The notes beneath the pieces were generated by a model, which was not told the DNA's origin, made no database searches, and saw nothing but the letters and a program-made list of their open reading frames with translations. Shown here piece by piece: positions 32,910 through 43,999 of a stretch of 64,000 nt of DNA. Made by a program: the position numbers and the translations under genes. Source of the stretch: Lutjanus erythropterus (Eukaryota; Chordata; Actinopteri; Lutjaniformes; Lutjanidae); assembly GCA_020091685.1 (NCBI GenBank), contig CM034592.1:35006350-35070349 (forward strand), in the 5' to 3' direction. Each line of letters begins with the position of its first letter. Position 1 is the first letter of the stretch.

Positions 32910-35900
32910 TCTCCCATGTGATTCTGGTTAAACATTAATTAAGTCCCGTCTTATACCTCAAGTCAATGTCAATTTGTTGAAATCAAGAACATGATCTCTC
33001 ATTAACTTTAAACATATACTTCAAGTCACCTAAACAAAACCTTAAAAACATTAATAATGCTTTAATTATCAGCAGTGGATATTGCAGGAAAAACAAATTA
33101 AATATGTTGACAGTGAATATTTTGCAGTTATGTTTTTTATTATTTTGCATTTATTATGCTTTTGTTATGTTGGAATAATGATTCTGCAAATTAGCTTTAC
33201 ATGAATACAGTCTTTTAACAGACAATAATTTTCATTATCATGGTGGATGTTAAGGTAATTCTGCTGTGAATTCTGAAATGTTAAGGCTGATTTGTTTAAT
33301 AATTAATTTTCATTTGTTTATGTGGTGAAAATTCAGTTAATTTATATCATGTGTTGCTAAAACAAACATTATTTAAAACAATTACAAATGAAGACAGAAG
33401 ACAAACAGACGGCTAAACCTGTTTTTTTTTATCTTTATTCATGCGCTCCGTCTTTTCTCCTCTGTAATTTCTAAAATGGATAAAGTACAAATTCTACCTG
33501 AATTGCACCATGAGACACACAAAAAACAAAAAATCTACTGAAAACGTTCACCACCACAGGTTAGAAAACATCACCACTTGTAACCCGCTGCTTTGAGCTG
33601 CCGTGTCGTGAGACTGAGATTGATCCCGCCTCACTTAAAGGCAGCATAATCTACAGCCACACTGACAAGGGGAGGAGGGTTAGTCGTCGCTGGATGTGAC
33701 ATGGATTGGAAAAGAAGGATGCAGACACTAATGGACAAATCAATATTCACCATTTTGAATGTCGAAGCAGACTCCCTGGTCAAAAGATGGCGGACAACTT
33801 GATCTGATAACAGTCCTGTGCAGATGTTTCTGCTTGTACAGATGTGTTTTGGGGCTCCCAAATTATATGAGATAATCCTTGCAGCCCTGTTATGTGCAGT
33901 ATGCATGCTGTGTTTGTGTGTTTCATTTGTTTATGGGTTTTATTTTATTTCATGTGTCTGTTTATCCCATGTTTGTGTGAGAAGAGCGAAGGAGGCAGAT
34001 GTAGATGTGTGAGAAAGATGTCATTATCACACACCAGATGCCCGCGTGTTGAAGTCTCAGATTTCTATCCTGTGAGTGAGTCATATGCTTGTGTGTGAGT
34101 GAAGTGAAAATCACATGCAAACACACACACTTGTAGTTTTTACAGAACACTTGTTGTATATGTTTATTCTTGGAAACCCAAATATTGTTGTGAGTAACAT
34201 AAAGGATGACAACAGTGTGCGGCCTAGTTGTGGTAAAGAATTAAGTCCATGTTGGGCCTGTTATTTTCAAACAAGGAAATATATTCTAAACTGTTAGTTA
34301 ACATCATGTGAAAGTGTAAGTTACTTTATAATATTAGGTTTTGCTTTCACCAAAATAACCGCAGAAGTTCAGCCAAGAAGAGGGTAAACTTGTTTCATAG
34401 CGGTAACCCTGCAAATATTTCAACACCACTGTAAGAAGATGTTTCAATCATTCTCGTCCACCTCGTGTCTGCAGCTTCATGTGGACTTACGTCTCAGCTG
34501 TGTCTCACGCCAATTTAGGCTTGAAGTCGATGTTTTCAAACATATGCACGTAAGCGTAAACAAGATTGATTCCCAATTAAAGATCGCTGAATACATATAT
34601 TTATCTGTATTTTGCAACTCAGGCAGAGCAGAGTGTTGCCCACATTTCCCATCATGCATTTAATCATGAGCCTTCTAAATGAAATTAAAGCAGTGTTTGG
34701 ATGATAGTTTAGTTAGTTTAGATAGTTAAGTTTGCTGTTTGTAATGTGTCTGTTCAGAACATGATGGTTTATGTTAGTAAGTGTGATTTTTGTGCTGGTT
34801 TGCAGATTTAACCATTAGTCATGTGGATGTTGCATTTATTGACACCAGCTGTATTTTACAACAGTTTATCACATTGTCTCTCTCAGACAGTGAACATCAA
34901 GTGTGCATGTTTTTGTCAGTGTCCAGCTGAACTTCTACCTGCTGTGTATCATGCACACCTTTAAAGCATCAGATTTGGTATTTTTTTTGCAAGTTTGCGG
35001 CCTTGCAGTTTATAGTTTATTGTGCAAGTCACTTACACACCTCTGTTGTAAATATGGACAGGTGCATTTATTATTATTATCATTATTAATTATTATTAGT
35101 CCAACTGTAAGAAAGCCTGCTCTGTCTTGTTAGGTTGAGGCGGAGCAGCCGAAAGAAAACCAGAAAACATTTTCATTGATCCAGTTTCACCAAAAGTCAG
35201 TCACATAGATGTGACTAAGTGCTATGAAGTGTTACACTCTAACCAAAGTTAGTATAGTGCACTAACAGGCACATGAGGCAGAGAGGGAATGATGGGGCAT
35301 CGTTCACCCTATAACAAAACTGAATATCATCCGTCATCAAATTTTACATGGAAATTGTTGTTATGAATCAGTTTCATGAAAACATAGACATGCTGACATC
35401 ATGACAAATTTATCTGTTAAATATGTTAAATATATCAAATATAAAATCACATGCACTTTAAACCTTTTCCTCCTTGCCAAAGACAAGTATCAGAAAACGA
35501 GCAAACGCGAGTAATGATTCACTCTATTGGACTGTTTTAGTTGTTGTAATCTCAGTTTGTCCTCCGGAGCATCAGCAGGGTCAGAGCTGCTGTCCTGTTT
35601 GTATCCTGTTTGTCTGTGCCGGTGACACATTTCAGTTGTCCTTTATAATGCAGCATAACAGAGCTGAGCATGACTCAATATGACAAGCCTCTCAGGTTGC
35701 AGGATGATGTCAATAACAGATCGCTACTCAGCTCCACTTCTGAGAGAGCACCGGCGAGCGTGCCAGGAATCTGTGAATGGCTTGGATTGTCGTACGAGGC
35801 AGTCTCATCAGAGTTATTCATCTTTACTACTCTGTTAATCACAGAGCCTTAAAACTGGAGTTCTTTTTAAAGTAAATTTATGGAAATATATCACGTCGGC

Positions 35901-35990
35901 CAAAATCACAAGCTTGGCTTTAAAAGCTGAGTCCTTGTGGATTTTATCTGTTCGCCCACTCAAAGGCAGCGAACGAGCATTTTATCCGGG
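32910..35990. other. Gene-free stretch
   Basis: About 3 kb without a supported gene or intact repeat. It includes a CA-rich spot near 34119-34129, TTA-type triplets near 35068-35098, and repeat-free patches near 34440-34680 and 35660-35990. Several 60-75-codon frames occur on both strands with no recognisable motif. Confidence 0.5.
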
Positions 35991-36004
35991 GAGCGATGGG
36001 TTTT

Positions 36005-36165
36005 TGGGAAACAGGAAGTTAGATGAGAAAATCAATACAACTCTCATAAGTGTAAGGTAAATATGAGATGCTGAGGTTAGCAGAGGTTAAAAACTGGAAA
36101 AAGGGGAAACAGCCACAGTAGACTTTCCAAACGTAAAAAGAATCTGCTTATCAGCGCCTCTGAAT
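36005..36165 (+). mobile_element. MITE, GAAGGAATAGTT family, decayed copy 3
   Basis: GGAAGTTAGATGAGAAAATC, ACTCTCATAAGTGTAAGGTA, AATATGAGATGCTGAG, AAAAGGGGAAACAGCC and a TCAGCGCCTCT end follow the family's internal order. Termini are lost. Confidence 0.6.
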
Positions 36166-36377
36166 AGTTATATCTTGTTTGTATAACAGACCATTGCTGC
36201 ATCCAAAATTCTACCCTAATATGCTGTTTTGTTTGCTAAAACAGTGTGTAAATCTTTTTATTGTATCCAAAACTTTAGTATGAACCATGGGGTACGTAGC
36301 ATGGAAATATTACAGTATGCACATCAAAAAAACACATCTACTAGATGAAACAGGTGCATAGGAGAGAGGCAAGCAGA

Positions 36378-36496
36378 CCAAAAAGTTGCAAAAGAGCTCC
36401 CATATAAACACAAACTGTTTCTAGTACCAAAATGTCGCAAACAAATGTTATATTGCAAGTTACACAGTGTGCAGGAGCTCTTTTGCAACTTTTTGG
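36378..36496. repeat. Perfect 23-bp inverted repeat (hairpin)
   Basis: 36378-36400 (CCAAAAAGTTGC...GAGCTCC) is the exact reverse complement of 36474-36496, with 73 bases between. A weaker outer match AGGCAA (36367-36372) pairs with TTGCCT (36500-36505) across an asymmetric bulge. No A+T simple repeat explains it. It could be the termini of a very small MITE, or a transcribed hairpin. Confidence 0.85.
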
Positions 36497-36499
36497 ACA

Positions 36500-37490
36500 T
36501 TGCCTAGCAACCAGCAAAGACAAAGGAAGTCAGTGCACCTTGCCTTAACCCCCTCCAAACCTATCCTCTTTGATTTTACTACAGATTGAACAAACAAGGT
36601 ATGTATTTGCAGTTGAATGTGCATCATAAGTTTTTAGAGAGGCGCACTTAGCGACAAATAAACAAGCTGCTGGAGTTTAGCTTTATAATTATCATACAGT
36701 TCAGTGCAACTTCAAAAAACTCAGAAGAAACAAAATAAAAGTGAACCTAAATTCAATTCAGTAACTCACATTTAACTTGATAAAATAAATTTAAGACAAT
36801 GAAATATGAACAGATTTTCTAATTTTTTTTTGCATCTCTGCTACTTTTCTATTTCAGATGAATGTTATTGTGACTTGCTAGGGTTCCGTTTACATATACA
36901 CATACATAAACATAGACATGTTGTGGGTCATGTGAAGTGTGACTTTATTATTCAGATGATATTCTAGCAGAAGTGCATATTGTTTTTCTGGCTGCCTTAC
37001 CTGAGAGAAAGTGATTGTCTGTTGTTTTACATGAGAATTGAATGCAGGGGACAAGAAGAGAGGATATAGTGGAGGTGGAGATGCTTTGATCAGATTCAAG
37101 AGGACCTGAAACAAACAACAAAAACATGCACATTTAGAATAAGCTTTGAATAAGCTTTTAGAATAAATTCAAGGTATTCTTGGAATATTTCATTCTTCAA
37201 AGAGAACAAATCTGCACTGGGGTTTGTACATAGTTTTTTTTCAACATTGGGGGGAGAAATCCTGTGTGCATATTTTGCATTCATGTCGGCAGATTATTCG
37301 CTTGAGCCATGCTAATGCTTTTGCGTTCCTTTGCTCGTCTGGAAATGGGAAAAAAAGGTCATTCTCACAGCAGACCTCTCTCTTCCTTATCTGCACCTCT
37401 GCTGCAAAACAGTAGTGCAGAAAAGAGGCTTATTTCTGAAAGCTGTACATGCACGTCGCTGTCTGGAAGGTGATACTGTACACACAGGTA
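36500..37490. other. No recognised feature
   Basis: A+T-rich. Overlapping minus-strand frames at 36890-37284 are unremarkable. Confidence 0.45.
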
Positions 37491-37494
37491 GCTG

Positions 37495-37635
37495 AACAGA
37501 CAGCTGCCAGGGAGGAAGGAGGCAGAGGAGGAGACGGAAAGAGAGGAGAAAGAGCAGAGGATACAAGCAGATAAAAAAAAAGAGATGAGAGTAGAGGAGA
37601 AGCAAGGAAATGAGGAGAGGAGCGAGAAAAAAAAA
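37495..37635 (+). repeat. Polypurine tract
   Basis: About 140 bases are almost entirely A and G on the + strand (GGAGGAAGGAGG, GGAGGAGACGGAAAGAGAGG, GAGGAGAGGAGCGAG, then a run of about 12 A). Frames on the minus strand (37387-37807) are Ser/Leu/Phe/Pro-rich because of it. Confidence 0.85.
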
Positions 37636-37639
37636 AAGC

Positions 37640-38140
37640 CTTGGAGTCAGCAGTCAGCAACATGTCAAACTCTGCACACACAAGATTAGTCTGCACACAC
37701 AAGAGGGCAAAGAATCTACAGTAACACACCTCCTTTATGTTACTTCTGTGGACACACACTGGAAGGCAATGCCCACTCATCTGGAAAAGACAGATTTTGA
37801 GGTGCAATCAGTGAGAAAAAATAAAGAAACACAACAACTAATTGGTAAGTAAGCTCCAGGATCAACTGAAGGTTTAGCATCTGTTAGCACTGAGAGTGTG
37901 TGTGAGAGTGTGTGTGTGCCTGTGTTTTTTTAGGAGGTGCATATGCTTACACCTCTGAGATTATGCTAAGCAAGCTTATACAATCCACTTAGCATACAGG
38001 CTGTAATAAAGTATTAACATGCACAGTCACAGGCCAGATAAATCCTGGATAAAAAAGTGGTGAAACTGCAACGACTATTTTAGTCGCACAATGGAAGGTT
38101 GATCAAAGGGAAGCCAGAAACAAAGCCGGGACTTAGGTTT
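37640..38140. other. No recognised feature
   Basis: Includes a short imperfect GT/GA repeat at 37893-37925. No gene supported. Confidence 0.45.
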
Positions 38141-38143
38141 TCT

Positions 38144-39019
38144 TTAAAGGGATAGTTCGGATTATTTGATGTGGGGTTGTTTGAGGTATTCACTGATTGT
38201 CAGGGTATTACCTGTAGTGGATGGAGGTTGGCACGCCCTCAGTTTAGAGAGGCTGACAGGAGCACCAGCATGGAAGCTAAGCAATGACCTGCTGTGGACA
38301 GGGTCAGCAAGAAAAAGTATTTTAGACGCTTAAAAAAGGTCTACCTTAAAAATCAATATGAGTTTAAGCGTGTGTCATATTTACAATATTTTCACCACTT
38401 TACTTTGCCATTAGAAAGCCCTCTGTGGCAGGAAACCACCGGTATACAAGCCAAACATTGCTCTCTCCAAACCCACCAAACTCCATGAGCAAAATTAGTA
38501 ATTTTACCACACAGAACACACAGGAGTTCCTGGTCTACTGCGGCCTTGATGTGTTAGTTTGTGCTGTTGTGTGACTTTGGTGTTTTAAAAGGGTAGGTTG
38601 GATTCACCAAAGTCAAAAAATAACACAAACACTAACAGATCGCGGTAGACCAACAAGAGCAACTGATGTGCTCTGTGAGGTAAAAGTACTAATTTCACCA
38701 GTAGAGTTTGGTTGGTTCGGAGATGGAGATTTTTGGCTTCTATAACAGCAGTTTATCAGCAGAAAAGGCGGCCTGAGAGCAAGGTGAAGCAGTGAGAATA
38801 TTCTGAAAACAGCGACCACTTAAAGTGATGTAGACTTTTTTTAGATGGGTCTTTTTTTAAGTGGCTGAAATCCGTTTTGTTGCTGATCCTGTGCACAGCA
38901 GTACATTGCTTAGCTTCTGTGCTGGTGCTCCTCTCTGCTTCTCCAAACTGGGGCCGTGCACTAACTATTGATAAGTACCTCGTACAACACCACTTCAAAT
39001 AATCCCAACTATCTCTTTA
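38144..39019. mobile_element. Full-length foldback (near-palindromic) MITE, copy F3
   Basis: The left terminus TTAAAGGGATAGTTCGGATT is an inverted match to the right terminus AATCCCAACTATCTCTTTAT. The body folds on itself: ATTAGTAATTTTACC...GACTTTGGTG (38494-38582) pairs with CACCAAAGTC...AGTACTTTTACCTC-complement (38605-38695), and flanking AAGCCAAACATTGC pairs with the complement of TTTTTGGCTTC. The centre near 38594 almost coincides with the midpoint of the 876-base unit. Further copies lie at 8990, 18290, 42873 and 53855. It encodes nothing; mobilisation would need a transposase supplied elsewhere. Confidence 0.85.
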
Positions 39020-39029
39020 TTTAGTGACA

Positions 39030-39380
39030 GGATTTTGGATTTTGTGAGACAGATGACCATTTCTGTGTGAATCCCAGTGCTGATCTGCGATGTTCTGTTT
39101 CATAGAAGACATGAGAAATGTGAGGACTGTCACACAGGACAATGTGCAGGTCCTTCAGTATAAATAGAAGGATCTATTTTCATTCCTTGGAGCACCTCAT
39201 TAAAACGCGCTGACAAGGACAATGATGCTTATCATCTTCATCTCACCCTCAAATCACGCTCTGAGAGAAGTGTCAATCATCAGGGTGATTTAAAAACACA
39301 TGTAGAAATGAGCCTCCATTGACTTCCCATCAGCTCAGATCAGCTGTCACCACTCCGCTGTGAAACCGTCGGCACGTTCT
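39030..39380. promoter_or_regulatory. Candidate noncoding regulatory element with a TALE-like site
   Basis: Repeat-free, with GCACCTCATTAAAACGCGC near 39191, AATGATGCTTATCATC near 39222 and TGTCAATCA at 39271-39279. The last reads TGATTGACA on the minus strand, the bipartite core bound by PBX/MEIS-HOX-type homeodomain complexes. Motif evidence only. Confidence 0.35.
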
Positions 39381-39384
39381 GTCA

Positions 39385-40180
39385 CATGACACAGTTTTAC
39401 TCTCGACTTCTGTCGTTCTTGCTGCAGGATTTTTCTCCTCTCCTCAAAGGAGTCGCAGAGTAACTAACTTGTGATTCATGAAGTGTTGTTTATCACATTA
39501 TTGATCATGTTAACAGTTGACAGTTCAATCCCAGAGTATCTAATGTGGCTTCAACACATTTGCAGTAAATTGTAAGCTGTGTTAAAAGTGAACAGATGTA
39601 CTGTTTTTATGAGTAAAAATGAATTCCACAGCTTTGCTTTCTGGTAAAGTATTCAGCGTAAGGTGTTAGATACACCACTTGAAACAATGGATCTTTAATT
39701 TCATGTACAGTTAAACAAAAGCATTGAATATTGACTATTTCTAGACAACAACCAATGATTTTACCAATGATTTTGGCTAGCTAGCTAACATAATCTGTCA
39801 GTTGGTTGAAAACGCTGTTATCAGCTTACTTGTTTTAAAATGAGAACTGTTTATAAAGGGTCTTGATGGCCTCATGAATGGGCTAAATCTCCATGTGTCA
39901 TACAGTTTAGCATCCTCACTGGTTAACAATCCATGTAGAAGTCATGGTAATAATGAAACCAATGAACCATGAAAGCATTATTCTTGTACTGCAGTGTATA
40001 GCTAGTTTCATTCTGCACAGCTGCTTTGTCAAAATATGATATACAAGACAAAACAACCTGCCTACAAGCTCTTATTTTCAAACATTATATTTTCTGACAG
40101 TACAAGAAAAGGGACTCTTAGGATTACGACTATTTGTTTGGCAAACTTAACTTTGGCGGGGGTTGCTGGAGTGTAAACAT
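39385..40180. other. No recognised feature
   Basis: A+T-rich with scattered GCTAGCTAGC-like words at 39774-39788. No gene supported. Confidence 0.45.
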
Positions 40181-40184
40181 CCCA

Positions 40185-40470
40185 AAACCAATAAAGGGCA
40201 GTATCCAAAATCACACTAAAACACAGTACTGAGAAGATGATAAAAACGGAGCTCGTTTGCACCTGTGTGTTGTTATGTAAAACAGCCTGGGGGTTTGGTC
40301 AGGTTTAGGCACCAAAACTACTCGGTCAGATCATTGAGTTGAAATAATAACAGTAAGCAGAAGGTATTAAGAGCAGCAAAGTGTGCGTTAGGGTGACGGG
40401 TTGAATGGATGAGTCAAACACGGGACTTTCCCATGGGAGACCGGGGTTTGTTCCCCATTTGAAGCTTTTT
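40185..40470 (+). repeat. Suspected dispersed repeat
   Basis: GGTCAGGTTTAGGCACCAAA, GATGAGTCAAACACGGGACT and GACCGGGGTTTGTTCCCCAT form an order I recall from repeated sequence in percomorph fish. The last segment contains a small GGGGTTTGTTCCCC palindrome. Single copy here. Confidence 0.4.
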
Positions 40471-40474
40471 GTTA

Positions 40475-41395
40475 TTTTTACCCAAACTAATATTTCTGTC
40501 TCTTCACCGCCATTCTTAAATATCCCACACTGACTGACAAGAAGTGGAAATAATAATAAATCTATCATGTATGGAACCAATCACATCGCAGTCTTTTGCA
40601 TACTAATCAGGAACAGCCGTGTTTCTTCAAACATCTCACACCACATGCCACCTCTGAAAATACTGAGATCTCCAAGCACCACAGTTCTGACCACCGTTAC
40701 AGTTCCTGTATTCAGCTACAGACAGTTAACACAGAACGCTGTTTATTCCTAACAAGCTCCAACTGAATCCAAATTTGAGGTAACATGAATCATGTCTTCA
40801 GATTGTTTTGGTGCTGAAAGGTGCTGTGGACACTTCGCTGGCGCTACTTAAGTTGTCAATAACACTTGTACTCGGTTCTCTGCCGTCTGTTCTTCCCCCG
40901 TCTGCACTTCTCTTCATAATAGTTCCAATTTGGAGACACAGTTGCAGTGTTTTTGAATCACATTTTCATTTCTCAATAGCTTGCCGTCACAAGTTAGCTC
41001 GTAACGACCAGTAATCGTGCAGGACATGCATGTTCATGACTAAGGCTGCAGGTTAATATTGAAAGAAAAAACAACAGGAAATTTTGTAGTATTTTGACAG
41101 TATTATATGATTATTTATACGTACACGAATCACAGTTTGAAAATCCAGGAGGTAGAGTTAACATGTCCTCAAGCTGGAAAACGGCTTCAACCATAACTCA
41201 TAGAGCACTACATTTACTGTCCGACATTTGAGTATGTGAATATACATCCACTTTTTAGTACTGTGAAAAGTTCTGCACTGTACATGTGCATGCGAACAGT
41301 CCCATAATGCAATGCACCGCATTTTATAGATGAGAAAATTACAGTTAACAGCTGTTACTGACGACACAAAATGATGATGATGATTAAAATCTCTA
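40475..41395. other. No recognised feature
   Basis: Mixed A+T-rich sequence with a (GAT)n-like spot at 41371-41383. No gene supported. Confidence 0.45.
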
Positions 41396-41397
41396 CT

Positions 41398-41664
41398 TCC
41401 TGTTCACTATCGACCATTTTCACAGCAGCCATTTTGATATATAGTAATTTAGACAAATAGCAGAGTAAACACAGGTGTTACCAGTGATACTAATTAAGGT
41501 TCTGTTTCATTCAGGTCAGTCAGAGTCAGAGTGTTTGTTATTGTGACTCTACACTCGCTACACTACACACCTACCGCTATGCACACACTTTAATTAGTAT
41601 CATTGGTAACACCTGTGTTTACCCTCCATAACCCTCAATATGGCAGCCATGAAAAAGGTCTATA
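41398..41664. mobile_element. Inverted-repeat MITE with long arms
   Basis: GACCATTTTCACAGCAGCCAT (41411-41431) faces ATGGCAGCCATGAAAAAGGT (41639-41658), and inside them AAACACAGGTGTTACCAGTG-ATACTAATTAAG (41470-41501) faces CTTTAATTAGTATCATTGG-TAACACCTGTGTTTACC (41589-41622). The arms cover most of the unit with about 90 bases between them. Recognised from memory as a frequent teleost element. Confidence 0.78.
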
Positions 41665-41669
41665 ACGAG

Positions 41670-42105
41670 TGTCAACTATATTGGGTGTAGTAAATGAGCC
41701 GCTAACGTTAGCCTAAGCTCTGATAGCGTACATCGCATTTGGAAAGGCGATGAAAATGTCGTCACCCTCCAAGCTCTTTAAATAGCTCTTTTTTATGCGC
41801 TCTGCTCCAACATGCAGAGAAACTTGTCATATTTTGTAACCAGTCCGAGAAAAGAAATTGTGCATTGGACTGTTAATGGATCGCTGTTTTTTTCCCCAGC
41901 ATGTACACAAGCCTGCATTGACCCGAGGGCTCCCTGTTACTGGTAACTTAATGATCACAGCTGTTGCTACATGACCACTGCACGCTATTGGCTTCGGGCC
42001 ACCAGAGAGATGTCGGCCCAGATGCCATTTTGAACTTGCACAAGCTATATGTATGTATTTATAGCAACTTTACAATAGCTATTGTTTTTCACTGCAGAAT
42101 GAATT
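41670..42105. other. No recognised feature
   Basis: Unique-looking, with a short GCTAACGTTAGCC palindrome at 41701-41713. Confidence 0.45.
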
Positions 42106-42109
42106 GAAA

Positions 42110-42780
42110 CAAGGCTAACGGTGTTTGCTCTGAAGCGGTGCGGTCAATAAAAAGCCAGACACAACAACAAATAAATCAATTAGAGGATGTGAACATTTAT
42201 TTAATATCACCAACCTTCCCCTCTGCTCTCTGTTTCCCACTCTCGGCTATAAAATCTCCTCTGTAAACAGTGTGCACACTGGATTGATTAAACCTTCCTC
42301 CTTCACTGAAACTCATCTGTTGGTCCTATCAGGCCTGTCCTAATGCATGACCCGATGTGCGTCCCCCAGCTGTGTTTAATCCCGCGGCTTACATTAAAAA
42401 GAGCACACGTAGAGTCTCTGCAGCAGCAGCCGCCGCCGACCGGAAAGGCACTAATACTGAAAGCGTTTCCAGAGCAGCGGTTAGAGGAATTAGTGGGAGT
42501 CGTGCACAGATCCGAGGCAAAGTGGAGTCCTGATTTTTTGTTTAATAGCCCACGTTCTGCCTCCGCCGCCACCCCCTCCTCCCTCGACATATGTGCATGG
42601 CTCGTCCCCGGGGGCCTGCTGAATATGGGCAACAGAAAGTGGAAAAGAGTGTTAAGTGTGGTTAAAAGGGATGAGGGGATAGGAAACAGGAAAAAGAGTA
42701 GAAAGTGGCTTCGGCAGCTCGGACGGTGTTGTTCACGATGGCGGGGCAGTGTAAGGTAATATTTTAATGAGTGGCAGTTA
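42110..42780. promoter_or_regulatory. Candidate conserved noncoding block, G+C-rich core
   Basis: Repeat-free; its central part is among the most CpG-rich sequence of the window. Words of interest: GCGGTCAATAAAAAGCC near 42138, ATCAATTAGAGGATG near 42176, GGATTGATTAAACC near 42281, TGTTTAATCCCGCGG near 42373 and GGCACTAATACTGAAAGC near 42447. Frames of about 110-138 codons are open on both strands here, as expected from high G+C; neither has a recognisable domain. A coding exon cannot be fully excluded. Confidence 0.4.
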
Positions 42781-42872
42781 GTAGATCATCTCCGGAGTCC
42801 CCCGCTGAGCCAAGTCAGCTCTCAGGTCAAAGGAGGGGTGTTGGAGAGAAATGCTGTCTTTCAGAACAGCTT

Positions 42873-43990
42873 TTAAAGGCATAGTTTGCGTTATTTAAAG
42901 TGGGGTTGTATGAGGTACCATCGTCAGTGTATGACTTACAGTGGATGGCGGTCGGCATCAGAGGAGCAGAGGGTAGTGCTGTACCGTTGTGGACAGGGTG
43001 AATAAAACTTTAATACATTACGTCATCCAGAAACATGATTTCTGAGTCATGTCAGGTAAATTTTCATCAGCTATGGTGGTTGTGATATCACGCAACTGTG
43101 CGTTGTCATCCTCAGCAGCAGTATTTATAACCTTTTTCCACAGGAAACCTCTCTCATATAAACCAACCACGAGCAAAATCAGCAATTTTAGCTGCAGAAC
43201 ACAGGAGTTGCTTATCTACCTCTGCCTCTATGTTTTAGTTTGTTTGTGTTATTGGGTGAATTCTGTGTTTTAAAATAATAGTTTGGATTCACCAAAGTCA
43301 CACAATAATGCAAACAAACTAACAGATCAAGTTTGGTTGGATTGGACAGAGTGATATTTGGCTTACATAAAGGCGTTTTTTCGTCAAAAAAGGCCGTCTC
43401 ATGGCAAAATGAAATGGTGAAAATACTCTAAATATAATGTTCGCTTAAACTGTTATCAATTTTTGTTAGGTGGACTATTTTTAAAGGGACAGTTTACCCC
43501 AAAATTAAAAAATATGTATCATATTTTAACTCTGCTATATTTCCATCTACATAGTATTAGTATGAGTGCCTGCTGTAGAGATGTCCGCACTCTCTCCAGT
43601 ATATCAGGACTGAACTGAAGGAACTACTTTCTTCCTGCAGAAGAAACTACCGGAACTAATTTTTTCTACTAGAAAGAAAATAGTTCCTACATGAAACTGC
43701 TCACAACAAGGTCTGTGGATTATCTTGAGTAACCAGGTCACGCTTTTTTGGAAAGAGACACTGGTGTTGAATTTTTCAAGTGTATTTTTTTGGGCACTCT
43801 GAACAACACAAGCTGAGTGACATTTATTTTTATTATACTGGAGAGAAGGGAGACATCTCTATAGCTGATATGTCCAAAACTGGGCAGCTCACACCAAAAC
43901 TATCTAGATGGATAAATAGCACCACAGGCCAGAGGAAAAATATGTATTTTAGATTTTGGGGTGAACTGTCCCTTTAGTCGCTGACCCTCA
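42873..43990 (+). mobile_element. Foldback element, copy F4, split by a MITE
   Basis: Left end TTAAAGGCATAGTTTGCGTT, then GTGGGGTTGTATGAGGTACC, GCTGTACCGTTGTGGACAGG, GGATTCACCAAAGTCACACA and TTGTTAGGTGGACTATTTTT. At that point, where F3 has TTTTTTTAAGTGGCTGAAAT, a different MITE (43482-43977) intervenes, and TCGCTGA resumes after it. The remaining right end is deleted. Confidence 0.75.
43482..43977 (-). mobile_element. TTAA-type MITE, full-length copy inside F4
   Basis: Termini TTAAAGGGACAGTTTACCCC and GGGGTGAACTGTCCCTTTAG are inverted matches over more than 20 bases. The interior (CAACAAGGTCTGTGGATTAT, GAGTAACCAGGTCACGC, GGAGAGAAGGGAGACATCTC) is the reverse complement of the partial copy at 19174. 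Flanking TTAA/TTAG suggests a TTAA target duplication, as piggyBac-like elements make. Confidence 0.85.
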
Positions 43991-43999
43991 TATCCTCAT

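Noticed and set aside
42343..42759. 138-codon plus-strand frame with an overlapping 109-codon minus-strand frame
   Set aside because: High G+C removes stop codons on both strands; the product has no known motif. Kept as a possibility in the block's entry, not called as CDS.
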